Below the pieces are notes generated by a model that saw nothing but the letters and a program-made list of their open reading frames with translations, had not been told where the DNA came from and did not search any database. Of a DNA stretch of 64,000 bases, positions 45,340-56,944 are shown piece by piece. Position 1 is the stretch's first letter; each line of letters begins with the position of its first letter. The stretch spans positions 372,001 to 436,000 of the forward strand of contig JAJEKV010000019.1 of the NCBI GenBank assembly GCA_021234155.1, in the 5' to 3' direction. The stretch is from Isoetes taiwanensis. Lineage: Eukaryota; Streptophyta; Lycopodiopsida; Isoetales; Isoetaceae. Made by a program: the position numbers and the translations under genes.

Positions 45340-46020
45340 CATAGATTGTCTAAGATTCTACCAAGGTTCTCTTAGAGGGTTCGTGAGCATTTCTCTAAAT
45401 TTTATAAGATTCCTCTAGTTTCCATTAGATTTCCCTAGATTCTCCAAGATTCTATGAAGATCCCTTATTCTCTTAGATTCATTTAGATTTTTTATGAGGT
45501 TGCCCTAGGTTCCCTTACATTACATGAGATTCAAAGAGATTCTATAAAGATTCCCTTAGATACTCTAAGATTTCATCAATATTTTCTTAGATTCCTTAGA
45601 TTTTATGAAGATTCCTTTAGATCCCAGTTTTTAAAGAGATTCCCTTAGGCTTGTAAATATTTTCCTAGATTCTCTTACATTTTATAAGATTTTCTTACAT
45701 TCTATTAGATTCTTCTGGATTCCTTTACATTCTAGAACTTTTTAGAACATTCTAAGACTTTTACGGAACATTCTAAGACTTTCAATATATTCTAGAACTT
45801 TCTGGAAGTATTTCCCTAGATTTCCTTACAATCTCGTAGATTCCCCTACATTCTAGAACATTCTAAAACTTATTAGAACAATTTGGAACTTTTTGGAAGA
45901 ATTTTCTTAGATCCCCCCTAGATTCTCTTATGTTCTAGAACTTTCTAGAGGATTCTAGAACTTTCTAGAGCCTTCAAGGACATTCTAGAACCTTCTTGAA
46001 CTACCTAGAATGTTATAGTC
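45340..46020. repeat. Decamer array passing into TTCTAGAA repeats, copy 3
   Basis: The clearest heat-shock-element-like stretch is at 45,930-46,015, where TTCTA/GAACT-type pentamers alternate for about 80 bp, with a few mismatches. Confidence 0.75.
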
Positions 46021-46084
46021 TATTTTATCTTAATGGGAATATTACCCTTAAGTATATTTGAAACATAAATTGTTCATGGAATTA

Positions 46085-46147
46085 ATGCTTGGTCTAGTGG
46101 TTAGAATGGGGGGTTGGGGAGTCAATGGCCAGGGTTCGAATCCTCCA
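46085..46147 (+). other. tRNA-like (SINE-type) head, copy 3
   Basis: GCTTGGTCTAGTGGTTAGAA and AGGGTTCGAATCCT. This is the best preserved of the four, with a foldable T arm. A Glu- or Asp-type tRNA ancestry is suggested by the AGTGGTTAG D-arm wording. Confidence 0.6.
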
Positions 46148-46565
46148 TACAACATAAAAATTTTAAAAGCCTTTTTAAAGGGATGAGCATTCAACTTGGT
46201 AGTAGGATCTTGAACTCGATCAAAAGGTCGAGATCTCTCCATAACATGAGCCATAGGATCTATTACATATCATTCCCAAAGTCATGTGCCTTTGCCAAAC
46301 CCGCGTGGTGGACGTAAGAGATCTGGATCGGCGATCGGGGATCGAATCAACTTTGGGCCGTAGGATCGATCACATATAATTCCCAAAGACATGTGCAGTA
46401 GGATGTGTCCCAAAGCAAGCGTGGTAGTAGGATCTTGGACGACGATCGGGATCAAATCAACTGGACCATCGTCCCAAAGCCCACGTGAGACATGGGATCT
46501 CGAGCGGATGGTCGGATAAGCCGCGACAAACATAAGAACATATAGAGGTAGATAGATATATTCCA

Positions 46566-47325
46566 CCCCCCCCCCCCTTTTTCATGTTGGCTTTAAATGT
46601 GGACCACTTTTTGGGTTTGCTATAAAAGAGTATATTTTGCAGGTGCAATGGAGCTAGTTTAGGGATATTGATGATTGGAATGGATTGAGCTTATAGATGT
46701 AATCATGCAAATTCTTGGATTGTATATAGATGCAAGATATAAGTGGTAAGGCATGGCTCACAGAATGCAGTGGATTAGGTGTACGTGTTTTATTGAGCTT
46801 ATATAGGAATAATAGATTGGACACTTTTATATGTGACGACAAGTCATGATCATGGGTTCCAATGCCCCAACTTGGAAAGCAGTCTAGTCTATAGGCTCCC
46901 CAAGTTGAATGGGCTTGGCTAGACCAAAGTTTAAGGTTGGAGTTGTGATAGAGTTTGACCGTTATTGTACATATGTGGTACCTACATGCCTGTATGCTTG
47001 TAGGCATGTGTTATTATGATATTGATTATTGTTTATACCTAGGTTATACTAAATTGATGGGGGTTATGTAAGACTTATAGCTATGAATTGTTTAACTCGC
47101 ATGTATATTGGCATATACAAGTATGTAGAAGTGTAAACATGGGCCTTAAGCACATATTAAGTTGGCCATAGAAATGAACTCTGAGAGGTTCTATGCAATG
47201 CAATTTAATGCAAGAAATGGAACCTAAACTATCATTGAAAGGGAAAAACTACATCGAAAATGCATGTAAGACTCCAATGCACATAAACTTCTAAACTAGT
47301 GATAGAATTTACATAATGTTATTCC
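46566..47325. other. No gene recognised
   Basis: Begins with a run of 13 C and 5 T (from 46,565). The remainder is unremarkable AT-rich DNA. Confidence 0.4.
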
Positions 47326-47329
47326 ATAT

Positions 47330-47860
47330 TGATTAGTTTATATTATCGCCAAATGTTTGCCGGTGATCTTACAACACGCGCCAAACCCATTCCAGCAAAT
47401 TCTCATGCAAACAAAGTTGTGTCATCCATTTGTACAGGTTCAGGAAAGCCGTCGATTATGGTGGATGTGACCTATTATTTTAGTTTTATAATTGGCACAA
47501 CGAACTTGCGAGGCTGTAGATACAACATTGGAGTTAATACACATCCTTTGCGAGTACGGAGCCAAGAATAAAGCAAAGAGATTTATATTGTTCGACATCG
47601 ACACCTAACAACTATTGATAAGAATTTACAGTTATATTTTGGCAAAAGATGAATGAAGTCAAGTGGCAAAAGACATCTTAGCGCTAGATATTCATGTACG
47701 CCACCTAAGGGCAATAGTGGAGAATGGCACGTCACAAGCAGGACATGTATTGACGGCAATCATTGCAACGATGAGGAGGATGAAGAAGATGAAGTCAACT
47801 GCATATATGCGATTCACATGCCCTAATGAAGAGAATCATAACTAAAGGGAGCAAATTATT
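47330..47860 (+). pseudogene. Protein-like gene fragment, function unknown
   Basis: In shifting plus-strand frames the sequence reads IAKCLPVILQHAPNPFQQIL, then QTKLCHPFVQVQE, then EAVDTTLELIHILCEYGA, then DILALDIHVRHLRAIVENG. The wording suggests alpha-helical, possibly HEAT-like, protein sequence, but I do not recognise the family. Stops separate the pieces and no splice pattern was fitted. Confidence 0.3.
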
Positions 47861-47974
47861 GATCGAATGGATTGCGCACTGAGTTTTACACAACAACATG
47901 GGAATCAGAGGCATAATGTTTCTGGGGGGACTGAAAAGAAGCCAAGGAATGTGCCACGTGAAGCCACGTGAAGA

Positions 47975-48135
47975 CATATCAGAAGGGAGGGAGGGGCCGG
48001 CTCCGAACGGCGGATGGGGCCGGGTGGTGGACGGAACGGAGGTGGGTTCTGGAAGCTAGTGGGGGTGGCGGGGGGTCGGCATCACGGGGAGGAACTAGGA
48101 GGAAGCCCATGGGGTGGGGGAGAGGGGTGGGAACA
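47975..48135. other. G-rich tract with G-quadruplex potential
   Basis: The plus strand has many runs of three to six G over 160 bp (GGGAGGGAGGGG, GGGGGTGGCGGGGGG, GGGGTGGGGGAGAGGGG). It is sharply different from the AT-rich flanks. A (GAATT) pentamer tract follows at about 48,150-48,185. Confidence 0.7.
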
Positions 48136-48189
48136 ACTTTACCAACTAATATGAATTGAATTGAATTGAATTGAATAGAATAGAATATA

Positions 48190-50040
48190 TAATATGAAGG
48201 AACATTTAAGCTGGGCTTGTGCCTTGATGGTCCCTACATTGGGAGGGAGGGATAAATGGGGTGTCCCAAACTTGACATGTGTTAAAACTATGGGCTATGG
48301 TTAGGAGGTCGACATAAATGACCCAAGTTGCATGTATTGTTGCGTTGGTTGCTCGCGGCTTCGGCACTCTGATTACTACATCAATCGCAATCTGTTGCTT
48401 TGGGAATAGTCCGCCGCACCTGTATCAGAGCTCTCTTTTCATACTGCAGCTTTTCTCCTTTGGCCGCCATTATTCTTATCTTGTCTTTAGGTAAATGCGC
48501 TTCCAGGTTAGTCCAAAATTTGATCAAATTTTGACAATCTTAGGATTCAAGTATCTAAATTTTGTTTAAGGTTACCAGGTCGTTGTCATTCTTTCATAGA
48601 GATGGAAGTTTCAAGCTTGGTTCTGAGATAACCATGTCATTGTCATCCTTTGGTACTCAACCTAGGATTTAAATGTCTAATTAACGTTTCTGAAATGTAA
48701 ACATAATTGGAGCTTGGTATTTGCCTGCCAGGCCGCAGCAATCCTGAGAAAATTTTGGCTAGCCACTGATACAGACATACAGTTGCCAAGTTGGTACTAA
48801 ATCTTTCAAACTGGAGGCCTGATTTATGCCCCAAGAAGGACTGCAACTTGGTTGATTTTTACAAAACTTAATAACTTGGGTTTTCCAAGTGGATGGTATT
48901 CCGTATCAGCTTAACCACTTGGGCCTCAACAGCTTGAATGTTAACGTTTAGAGTATCTGTGTTAAGATGATGTTAAGGATATGGGAAGCACATGCCATTT
49001 AGGATGCTTCCTCTTGGTTAGGTTTTGTCATGTTCTTTCTCTTGAATTTATAGGCCATGTTTTGTCCATATTGTCCAGTCCAGGTTCATGAATATGATAC
49101 ACAGGCCAAAGGGCAGAGGGAAGTCACTATCAAGCCTCTGTGTATTCATTTCTTTTCTGTCCTTAGACAGCGCATTCTAGTGAACAGTGGTTGATTTTGC
49201 GTAAAACCCTCTTGATTTGCCGAGCAAAATCAACCAGTGTTATGCAAGAAATGGAACTTTCCTTAACTAAAAGCAAAACCCTGCAAACCTTAACTGTTAC
49301 CACATTTGATCTAGCTTACATTGAATGTTGATATGATCTAGAGAGCCGTAATTCATGCTGGCTGCTGCAGGCTTTTTGTGCCAGCACTTCCTAGTGGCCC
49401 CCTATGCATTTTCTTCTTTAGCTTATTCATGCACATGTCTTACCTTCCACAATTGATCAGAATTAGCATCAGACAAGACATTTTGAACCTCCTTACTTCG
49501 AGTATAAGAAGATGCTTTCCGTTCAAGTGGCTTGTGCTGTTACATTCCTCATCCTTGGATTGCCAATTCATCCCTCCTGGGACTGCTTATGCTTGGATGA
49601 TCCCCTTTGTCCCGTTCATGCTTCTTTGCCTTTCAAAATACGTTTTCATCTCGATTTTTGATCTACTCTTGATTCTGTCGGATCCTATGAGCAATTCCGC
49701 CGCAACTACAATTGCGATTTCAATCTTCATTTTTGGGCTGTGTTCATCAAGCTTCAGCTGTTAAGAGGAAGAACTTCAATCAGTATTTGGTTCCAGGCAG
49801 CGCACGATTAAAAGTAAGTATTATACTCCAAAAAGATGCAGCTTTGTTCTAGGCAAAACACATAATATTAGGAAGTGGTTTCTTTATGGTTTTTGGAAGA
49901 ATGCAGGCAGTACTAGCTGGTTTGATTTTTAGGCATTGTACCATGTCCTCTTAACATGTCTTGTCGTTATTGAGTTCAATCGGCATTTGATTTTATTTTA
50001 AGGCGCTCGTTATTTTTTAGAGAATACTAACAAACAGACA
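48190..50040. promoter_or_regulatory. Upstream region of the bHLH gene; start site not resolved
   Basis: About 1.8 kb without a recognised coding exon. It presumably contains promoter and a long 5' leader, possibly with an intron, but no TATA box or splice pair could be fixed. A 128-codon frame at 49,378-49,764 begins with GTG, is Phe/Leu/Ser-rich and is not accepted as a gene. Confidence 0.35.
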
Positions 50041-51225
50041 ATGAACAGGACTTCCAAGTGGGAAGAGAAAAAAATGCTATTGACTGCCCAAAATCCCTCC
50101 ATGGAACCTAGAGGAATGTGTTTTTTACAACCGTTTTCAAACTGTGGAGCTCTATCAGCATACAATCCATCTCTTAACAGCGTCTCAGAGGGGACGCGGG
50201 ATGTTCTTCCCTTTGATTCATTCGGGTCATCAGAATCATATGTAGACTCTGCTACAATGTCCACAGATTTGCTTCGGATTCTCCAGCACCAAGGACACAT
50301 GGACAATTCTTTTCCTCAAGAATGTGGTAGCCAGAGAATTGTGCAGCCTAATTCTGCTGCAAGGCTAGGAATGTTCTCAGTGCCCAGTATTAGTGCTGCT
50401 GATCGAAATATTTCTGATGCTGGCAATTTCAATCCATTGGCAGCCGTATTTGATGCCTCAAACACCATCACAGCATCCAGCAGCCACTCCTTGGACGACA
50501 ATGGCAGCAGCGAACAGGGCTTATGCTCAGACATTCCTGCTTACCACTGTAACATGGTAGAAAATGGTTCTCCTTATTCATCTGACTATTCATTAGGTAG
50601 TGGGGCAGAAGAAATGGCCAACAATGGAGGAAGGTATATGAACGGGCTGAAGGAAGAACCACTACAAAAAAATGCTGATTCCTATGTATGGCATGCAAGT
50701 CTAAATGCTGCTCCTAGTCAAGCAGAGGGCAATAGTGTGAATCATAATCATAATCACCTGGCGACTGCGCATCGAACCGGACAAGAGAATTTGTCATCTT
50801 TTTCTGCAGCAAATTGTGAAGAATTGCCTCCAGTTAAGGAAGCAATATATAGGATGGCAATCTGGAGGCCAGTTTCCATACCAGATATCATTACCAAGCC
50901 AAAGAGAAGAAATGTGAGAATCTCTAAAGACCCGCAAACTGTTGCAGCTAGACACAGAAGAGAACGCATCAGCAATAAAATCAGGATCCTGCAAAGACTT
51001 GTTCCTGGTGGAACCAAAATGGATACTGCTTCCATGTTGGATGAAGCAATACATTATGTTAAATTCCTTAAAATGCAAGTTCGTGCACTTGAATCTCTTG
51101 GTAGCAGCACTGTTGCAATGGATCAGAGTATTGGTTCAGGATTGAATTGGCAGCAAAACCAGGCTAATTCTTTCCAGTCCTTTCTGTCCAGCCCTTTCAC
51201 AGGAAATACTTCTCAGCTAGTGTAA
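50041..51225 (+). CDS. bHLH transcription factor, HECATE/INDEHISCENT type (subfamily VIIIb)
   Basis: Single open frame of 394 residues, in the nucleus by family role. Family members control reproductive-tissue and meristem development and hormone responses in flowering plants. Residues 1-275 are low-complexity Ser/Asn-rich. The conserved part starts at about 274 with [16 protein letters not shown], the short helix preceding the domain in HEC proteins. [20 protein letters not shown] (287-306) follows, then the helix-loop-helix with [20 protein letters not shown] and [19 protein letters not shown] to about 350. The C-terminal 45 residues are Gln/Ser-rich. In the basic region, Gln and Ala stand where canonical E-box binders have His-5 and Glu-9, a known feature of this subfamily. 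The start ATG is the first in frame. No intron interrupts the coding part. An exact HEC, IND or bHLH87 orthologue cannot be named. Confidence 0.92.
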   Translation: MNRTSKWEEKKMLLTAQNPSMEPRGMCFLQPFSNCGALSAYNPSLNSVSEGTRDVLPFDSFGSSESYVDSATMSTDLLRILQHQGHMDNSFPQECGSQRIVQPNSAARLGMFSVPSISAADRNISDAGNFNPLAAVFDASNTITASSSHSLDDNGSSEQGLCSDIPAYHCNMVENGSPYSSDYSLGSGAEEMANNGGRYMNGLKEEPLQKNADSYVWHASLNAAPSQAEGNSVNHNHNHLATAHRTGQENLSSFSAANCEELPPVKEAIYRMAIWRPVSIPDIITKPKRRNVRISKDPQTVAARHRRERISNKIRILQRLVPGGTKMDTASMLDEAIHYVKFLKMQVRALESLGSSTVAMDQSIGSGLNWQQNQANSFQSFLSSPFTGNTSQLV

Positions 51226-51430
51226 TTGGGGTTCATTATAGAGTGTGCAAGGATTATGGTTATTTAAAAATTTCAAAACTGTACATGAGTGTTGTGTGTG
51301 ATTCTCTCTCTCACAAAACTTGGTGAGATAGTACATCCTCAAAGACTAGTCTAGTGCGTCAAAGCTCAGCGATGGCTGAACATTATGGTGCCTTCTGTGC
51401 AAAAGATTGTTAATAAAATGGTGCCTTTCA
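51226..51430 (+). terminator. 3' UTR and likely polyadenylation signal of the bHLH gene
   Basis: AATAAA lies at 51,412-51,417, 190 bp after the stop codon, in T-rich surroundings. It is the best candidate polyadenylation signal. Confidence 0.55.
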
Positions 51431-53715
51431 AATTCCTATTAAAACTTATGCTCTGTAATTTCCATAACATTTTCCATGGCGTTCTTCAAAAGGCTTCTTA
51501 TGTTAATCTGGAGGCGTGACTCTGATTTTCAAAACTTTGTCTTTTGAGAAAAGGTGTCCAGGTGGTTAGAGGTGAAGTTACTAGTCTGCAGATCCCCCAT
51601 TTTCAAACCTATGCATTCATGATCTTTGATCTTTATAATTTGTCTTTCCTGGACTTTGATCTTTATGTGTACTGGGATATCACAGCACTGCTACTGCACA
51701 AACGAAACAGAGCGTTCTGCAGATTTGACTCGCAAATGTCTGCATCCTCGCCAAAACATCAAATGGCTGCAAATCTGAACCACATTAACCGATGAAACAA
51801 CCATAAACCCACATAAAACTCAAAATTTAATTGGAAAGGGAAGAATCTCAAGTAAGAAGCAGCCCACAAGAAAAACGTATAGTTTATTTTTAAAGCAGAC
51901 AAAAGTCATCGAGGGATCGGCCTGCCATGCTTAAGAACCAAACTAGCTGCGTGTTTTTCTCGCATTTGCATGCATGGAATGTCAGAGACAATCGTCGGGA
52001 TGAAGACAGGCACATAAATCGACGAAGTTGGCACGAAATTTGGTGGAAAAAGCTCACCCTTTTGGAACCTCGATCACATGGAACTGCTTAAAATGATTGC
52101 TTCGCAGAAATTCCATGCAGTGATGTGAGGCTGTCGATGTTGTTACCTGTTTACTTGGCACATCTTTGGCCTTCCAAAATACTCTGGAGAAAAGGAAGCT
52201 GCATTCACTGTATGAAGCATAATGCCCCACTGCAGCGTATGACCTATATTTTATACCCTGCAAACATGGGCTATATTTTATACTATCTTTTTGGCCCAAC
52301 ATGTCGCACATTTATATTGCCTTTGGCCCATTCCGCCATAATGAAATATAGGTCTGAACTAGTTTGTTTCATAAAACTTGGCCCATGAATGATGAATGTA
52401 GCATTGGCCCAGTAATGATCAATGTGTGGTAAATAGAAGTACGAACTATCATTCTGATGGTTGTTATCTAATATACATTCACACGAAGATCAGTGAAATG
52501 AATTGACATGGCGTGGTCCATCCGTTGCGCGTGACATCAGTTGGAAGGCCTTGTATGCAATGCGAGAACAGCGGTTACAAAGCGAGCTACATGATTGGGC
52601 CCATCGGCGCGCACTTTTTCAGGGGTTTTGGGGTAGAGGCGATCTCCTATATGGGGTCCGCGGTTTGGGGGCGGTAGTATCCTTGCCCTTAGAATGACAC
52701 GGGCGGTGCAAAAGACTTCCTAGCTTGGGCTTGGGTAAAGACCACAGTCCCATATTAAAGGGGGTTGCGGCTTGACCACCACATCATCTATTTTCATAAA
52801 GGCGGTCGGTATGGCGACACTCGTCTCCCCAACCTTGCTTATGTCGTGGCACTAGGTTATAGCGCCTTAAAGCTTCTTTGGAAGGAAAAGCGGGCTCAAT
52901 GGTTCCTCATTTGGAATGTCAAGAGCATAGATGCACCACAGATCAAGCGAAGAAGATCACCATCACTTGAGGCAATACTTTTATACTTGCTTCCTTAGCA
53001 AGATTTGGGATGGGGATGCACTGAAACAAGTCAAGACGACATACTACCAACAACAAATCAATCCCACACTCACATGAGGTCCATGGCGCTATCGCATGTA
53101 TATTTGCCCATGAAGAAGTGCGGGCTGGTGGTAGCTTCCATTAGCATGGGAGCACATCGTGTCGCATTAAGACGGGTTGACATTCAAAACTGAGAGATCA
53201 TGGATATGCGCACTCAGATATGCTCTCCGACACGGCATTGAAATGTGTCCTAATATGCCATTGTACAATTTATCAACATGCTCATTACTGCCAAGGCTTT
53301 TCCTCGAAAACCCTTCAGGGCGAAGGTTTTTTAGTCCAGAAAGCAATATGTTTGCTACTCTCTTTGACTAGGTCCCATAGACCTATTGGTCTCCTTTGAC
53401 GATAAAAATCCATTCAAATCGATTTAATTTAAACAATTGTGATCGAGAAGCATACAAATATAGTGACAATTATGACAGGTCTGACCCTCAAATCTGTAGG
53501 GTTCCAGAATACATGCAAAATAGTATATTATGTGCAGTGATTAAAAGCACAGTTTCATTAAATATGGACAATACCTTGAATTGTGGACTTTTTATAAAAC
53601 AGACGCTCCGATAACACTAACATACATCCCAGGCAAAAACGCATAATATACGCAACAAGCGTAGGAATCTTGGCGGTGTTTGGTAGCTTCTTCTTATTGA
53701 AGGACTCAAAGCGTG
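51430..53715. other. No confident gene
   Basis: Spacer after the bHLH gene. Between 52,750 and 53,000 a 77-codon plus-strand frame has some protein-like wording (RYGDTRLPNLAYVVALGYSA) but no family. The GC content rises near 52,500-53,170, where broken transposon sequence may be present. Confidence 0.3.
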
Positions 53716-53719
53716 GTCG

Positions 53720-56359
53720 ATACTCTATCTCTCAATGCGGTCACTAGCGATTCGTCGGCCTCCATCTCTTCTTCCAACAATTGACATAGTTGGTGGGAAC
53801 ACTTTGGTTCCTACTTGGGGGACGAGGCTCCCACCAAGTGACTGGATAGTCTCGAAGTTGTCTTTCTTATCATCCATTTGGGGTTCCTCTGTAGCATACC
53901 CTAGCCATGTTGGGCACAAGACATCATCGGCGCGCCAATACAAACATGCCCTTCTTCAAATCCTTGAATGGATTGAATTACAGTATGGGCTTATCCTTCA
54001 ATGGACCAACATAAGCGGGGGTGATGGTTATAATTGGCTCCACCACGACCACCACATCGGGTATGTCAAGTCTATCTTGCCTAGTCTTGTGACCAAAAGT
54101 CCCCTAAGGACCTTCCGTTGGTGATGTTACCCGGATCTTTTGCAAGAGTCCCATCAATATTCAATTGTCGTAGTAAATTGTGTTGTATATTTGGTGCGTC
54201 TACGGTGTGCCCTTCTTGTTAGGTCGAGCATGCGACCCAATGGAGGATATGCTTATGGATCTTGTTTGGTGACCAATGTCTTTCAGGGTCTTAGGTGCTA
54301 ACATCTGCAGATTTCGGATGGCATTAGGGGTTTTCCATCCTCTCCTTCTTTCCACATTCTTATTCGGATAACCAATCCACGAACATGGGGCCGAGCCTTA
54401 TGGTACATGGCGGGCCGGTCACCATTCATAGCAAATCTAAAGGTCAAAGGCTCGGTGTGACCGGTCAATCTATCTTCCCCATCGGGATATACCCTTCTAT
54501 GAAACCTTTCCAATCTGGAACCTTATCAACAAGATATGGCTTTGGCGTGTTGAGATTACGTATGAAATTCATACAACAACTTTCGGGCATGGTTAGCGCC
54601 GGCTTTCTTCAAGGTAGATGAAAAATTACCAAACATAGCATCTATATCATCATGTGTATGGCGGGCATCATAAAACCTAACTCAATCTCCTCGAAAACAA
54701 GAGATATACAAGGTATGAAAGATATGAGAATACATACCTATTTTTGTTTTGTCGGATGCATTGTCTAGTTGCAACATCAATTTTGCGAGGGGCTTCAATG
54801 AGGGTCCCTCCGGTTGAGGGAACAGCGGGGATGCTCTTGCCAGATAGCGACAACTTGGACGCTAGCGCGGTGGTGTCACGTAAGGCCCTTGCCCAATCTG
54901 GTACTGATGGATCAGACAATGCAAGATGGCCTCCTGCAAACTCATTAGGCAGCTCCAACCTTTTCAAAATACTATTCAAGGAACCTACGTGGAAGTTGGA
55001 GTCATCTGACCACAGATCCATGGTGAAAGCATGCTGTGTACCACTTTTGGAACCCTCAAAAGTACCTACATTGGGTACTTTTAAAACTGGTACTTTCTGT
55101 TTTTTCTTCCCATTAAAATCAATTCAAAAATTTTGATTTGAAGGTCAATAACATGTTAATCTATAGTATTAGAGGATCACAATACAATTAGAGATTAAAA
55201 CAAATGAATCAACTCTCGAACTTATTGTTTATTGATACATTTATGCAAGTTCCCAGTACCTAGTGCTGGGTACTTTTCTGGGTAGTTTTGCACTCCCTAA
55301 AAAGAACTTTAGATGGTACACCCTTGCATGCTTTCGGGACAAAGCAAAATTTCCATAGGACCCTCTCCCATGGCGTGGGTAAGTGCACTGTCAATGAAGT
55401 CTTTAGCTTATCTAGTCTCCAAATGGACTTCACGGTTGTAGCAACTTTGGAATCATAGTCTTTTGATCCATTTCCGTGAATGATACATACATAGTCTCGA
55501 GGATGCCTGCCTGGGTGCGACATGATTCTTTGCTCTAGTCTATGTGCCCTTCTCGATCATGCAATATTATCCTTTCGGCCTCATCTTTGGTCTTCAAGCG
55601 GCCGTGCGGATAACCTGCATAAGTGTCACACTTGGAGAATGCAATCTTCTTAGCAATCTTGGCGTCCTTGAAGCTCGTCTCCACGTTCTATGAAATTACA
55701 GCCGGAGACACCTTCTTTACTGTGAGTGCCATCGCCCGGTGTTGACCTCTTGAGAATGCGGTCTTCGTAAACATAGCGGGTAACTTCCTCCCGTTTTTCG
55801 AATCCCATCATCATTCCTCACCTTTCACGGTGAGGTAAGGATTCACAATTTTCCTTCACAAACATGGAAAAACAGCATGTGAGGCCAAGGTCGCCGCCGC
55901 GTGCTTTCATCGTGCTGAATTGCCATGCTTTCGACCTTTCGAGCAGGGTGAATTGTGCCTTCCACTTGAGATACCCAGAGCTTTGAAATACCAAGACCGG
56001 TACCAAGCTCTCTCCACGGTTTCTTGGCGCCTTGCAAGACTAGGCCGATGTACCCTTCTACCCTTCATATTGTTGCCTAACATATCATACACAAAAGTGG
56101 TCTGTCACTTTCGATTTCATGGCGAATAAATCCTTTTCGCATGTTTATAGCTTGATTCCCTCTTTTGAATTTCTCACAACATCTTCGTTTGCAACACATG
56201 GTCTTCCTATACCTCAAGATGGCTTCATTGGTTGTTAGCCCGATCTATCTTTGGAGGCTTTGATGCTTTCTTTGGTGGCGAGAATGGAAGGTGTATTTCG
56301 CTTCTCGTCTGCGGATGCTTCTCAAGCTCAGAGCTACCCTAGCTTCGGCGTCGTATCAT
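53720..56359 (-). pseudogene. Unrecognised coding region with HTHDDID motif, possibly a mobile-element protein
   Basis: The minus strand from an ATG at 56,359 reads, with frame changes: a basic N-terminus (HPQTRSEIHLPFSPPKKASK), a helical stretch (KMLxEIQKRESSYKHAKR), then PARKVESMAIQHDESTRRRP, CDTYAGYPHGRLKTKDEAER, FIDSALTHAMGEGPMEILLC, ARHTHDDIDAMFGNFSSTLK near 54,630, and VLCPTWLGYATEEPQMDD near 53,900. The TH(D/E)DID..F phrase occurs, from memory, in large repetitive protein families of mosses, lycophytes and animals that behave like transposases; I cannot verify this here. Upstream of the ATG, TTAGGGTTTGTGG resembles a plant 5' UTR. Indels separate nearly all the pieces. Whether they are real decay or sequence error is open. 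Confidence 0.4.
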
Positions 56360-56944
56360 CTTTGTTCCAGTCTTTGCACAAAATCTCGACACCTTCACCC
56401 CACAAACCCTAACTAGATCATTATTCCACCTCAAAAGCATGCCGCTTTAGGTGCTTTGTCAAACATGCGACATGGGAAGTTCACCTCTATCGGGGGAAAG
56501 TCTTGATAATAGAACACTCCCTACGGTCTTCATACCCAGAACTGGTCACATCTTGCATCGTGCGGACCCGGTGAAGGATATAAATCCCACGCCATTTGCG
56601 GGGATGGCGGCACAAAAGAGTGAAAAAATTCGGCGGTCGGTCTCTCGGTAGGGTGTACCCTAGTTAGCGACATAGTGTCTTGCTTCCCCTTTCATTTGTC
56701 TTTTGGATCGCGATGCGCGTCCACGACATTGGAGTCGTGAACATCACTTTCCCTCAGGAGAATGAAGGAACCCGGGGCCTCACCTAAAGTTCTTGCATCG
56801 GGTAGGCCAGCGAGAGAACATGATGCCCCTCAAACCGCGGCTAGAACACCAACAATCACAAGTCCATGGGATGTCTTTAAAATGGCATGGCTCCACGGCT
56901 CCTATGGCTCCTTTGGCGCCTTTGCCCTCCCGAGATGGTCCCTT

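Larger units (their letters stand above)
41520..46565. repeat. Three tandem copies of a composite 1.75-1.93-kb repeat
   Basis: Each copy starts near CAAGAAATTTAATGCGTCC (41,557, 43,491, 45,244; periods 1,934 and 1,753 bp). In order it holds a conserved 70-bp leader, about 0.75-0.85 kb of AGATTC-type decamer repeat, a tRNA-like head, and 0.35-0.9 kb of a second repeat (CCCAAAGCCATGTG, GTAGGATCT, GATCGGGGATCA modules) ending in ACATAAGAACATATA. The third copy is cut off at 46,565. No coding sequence is present. Confidence 0.85.

Noticed and set aside
49378-49764. 128-codon open frame upstream of the bHLH gene
   Set aside because: It starts with GTG rather than ATG and is a Phe/Leu/Ser-rich translation of pyrimidine-rich DNA, with no recognisable motif.
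51545-51600. Possible tRNA or SINE head (CCAGGTGGTTAGAGG with a weak TTTTCAAACC)
   Set aside because: The B box is too degenerate and no tRNA fold is apparent.
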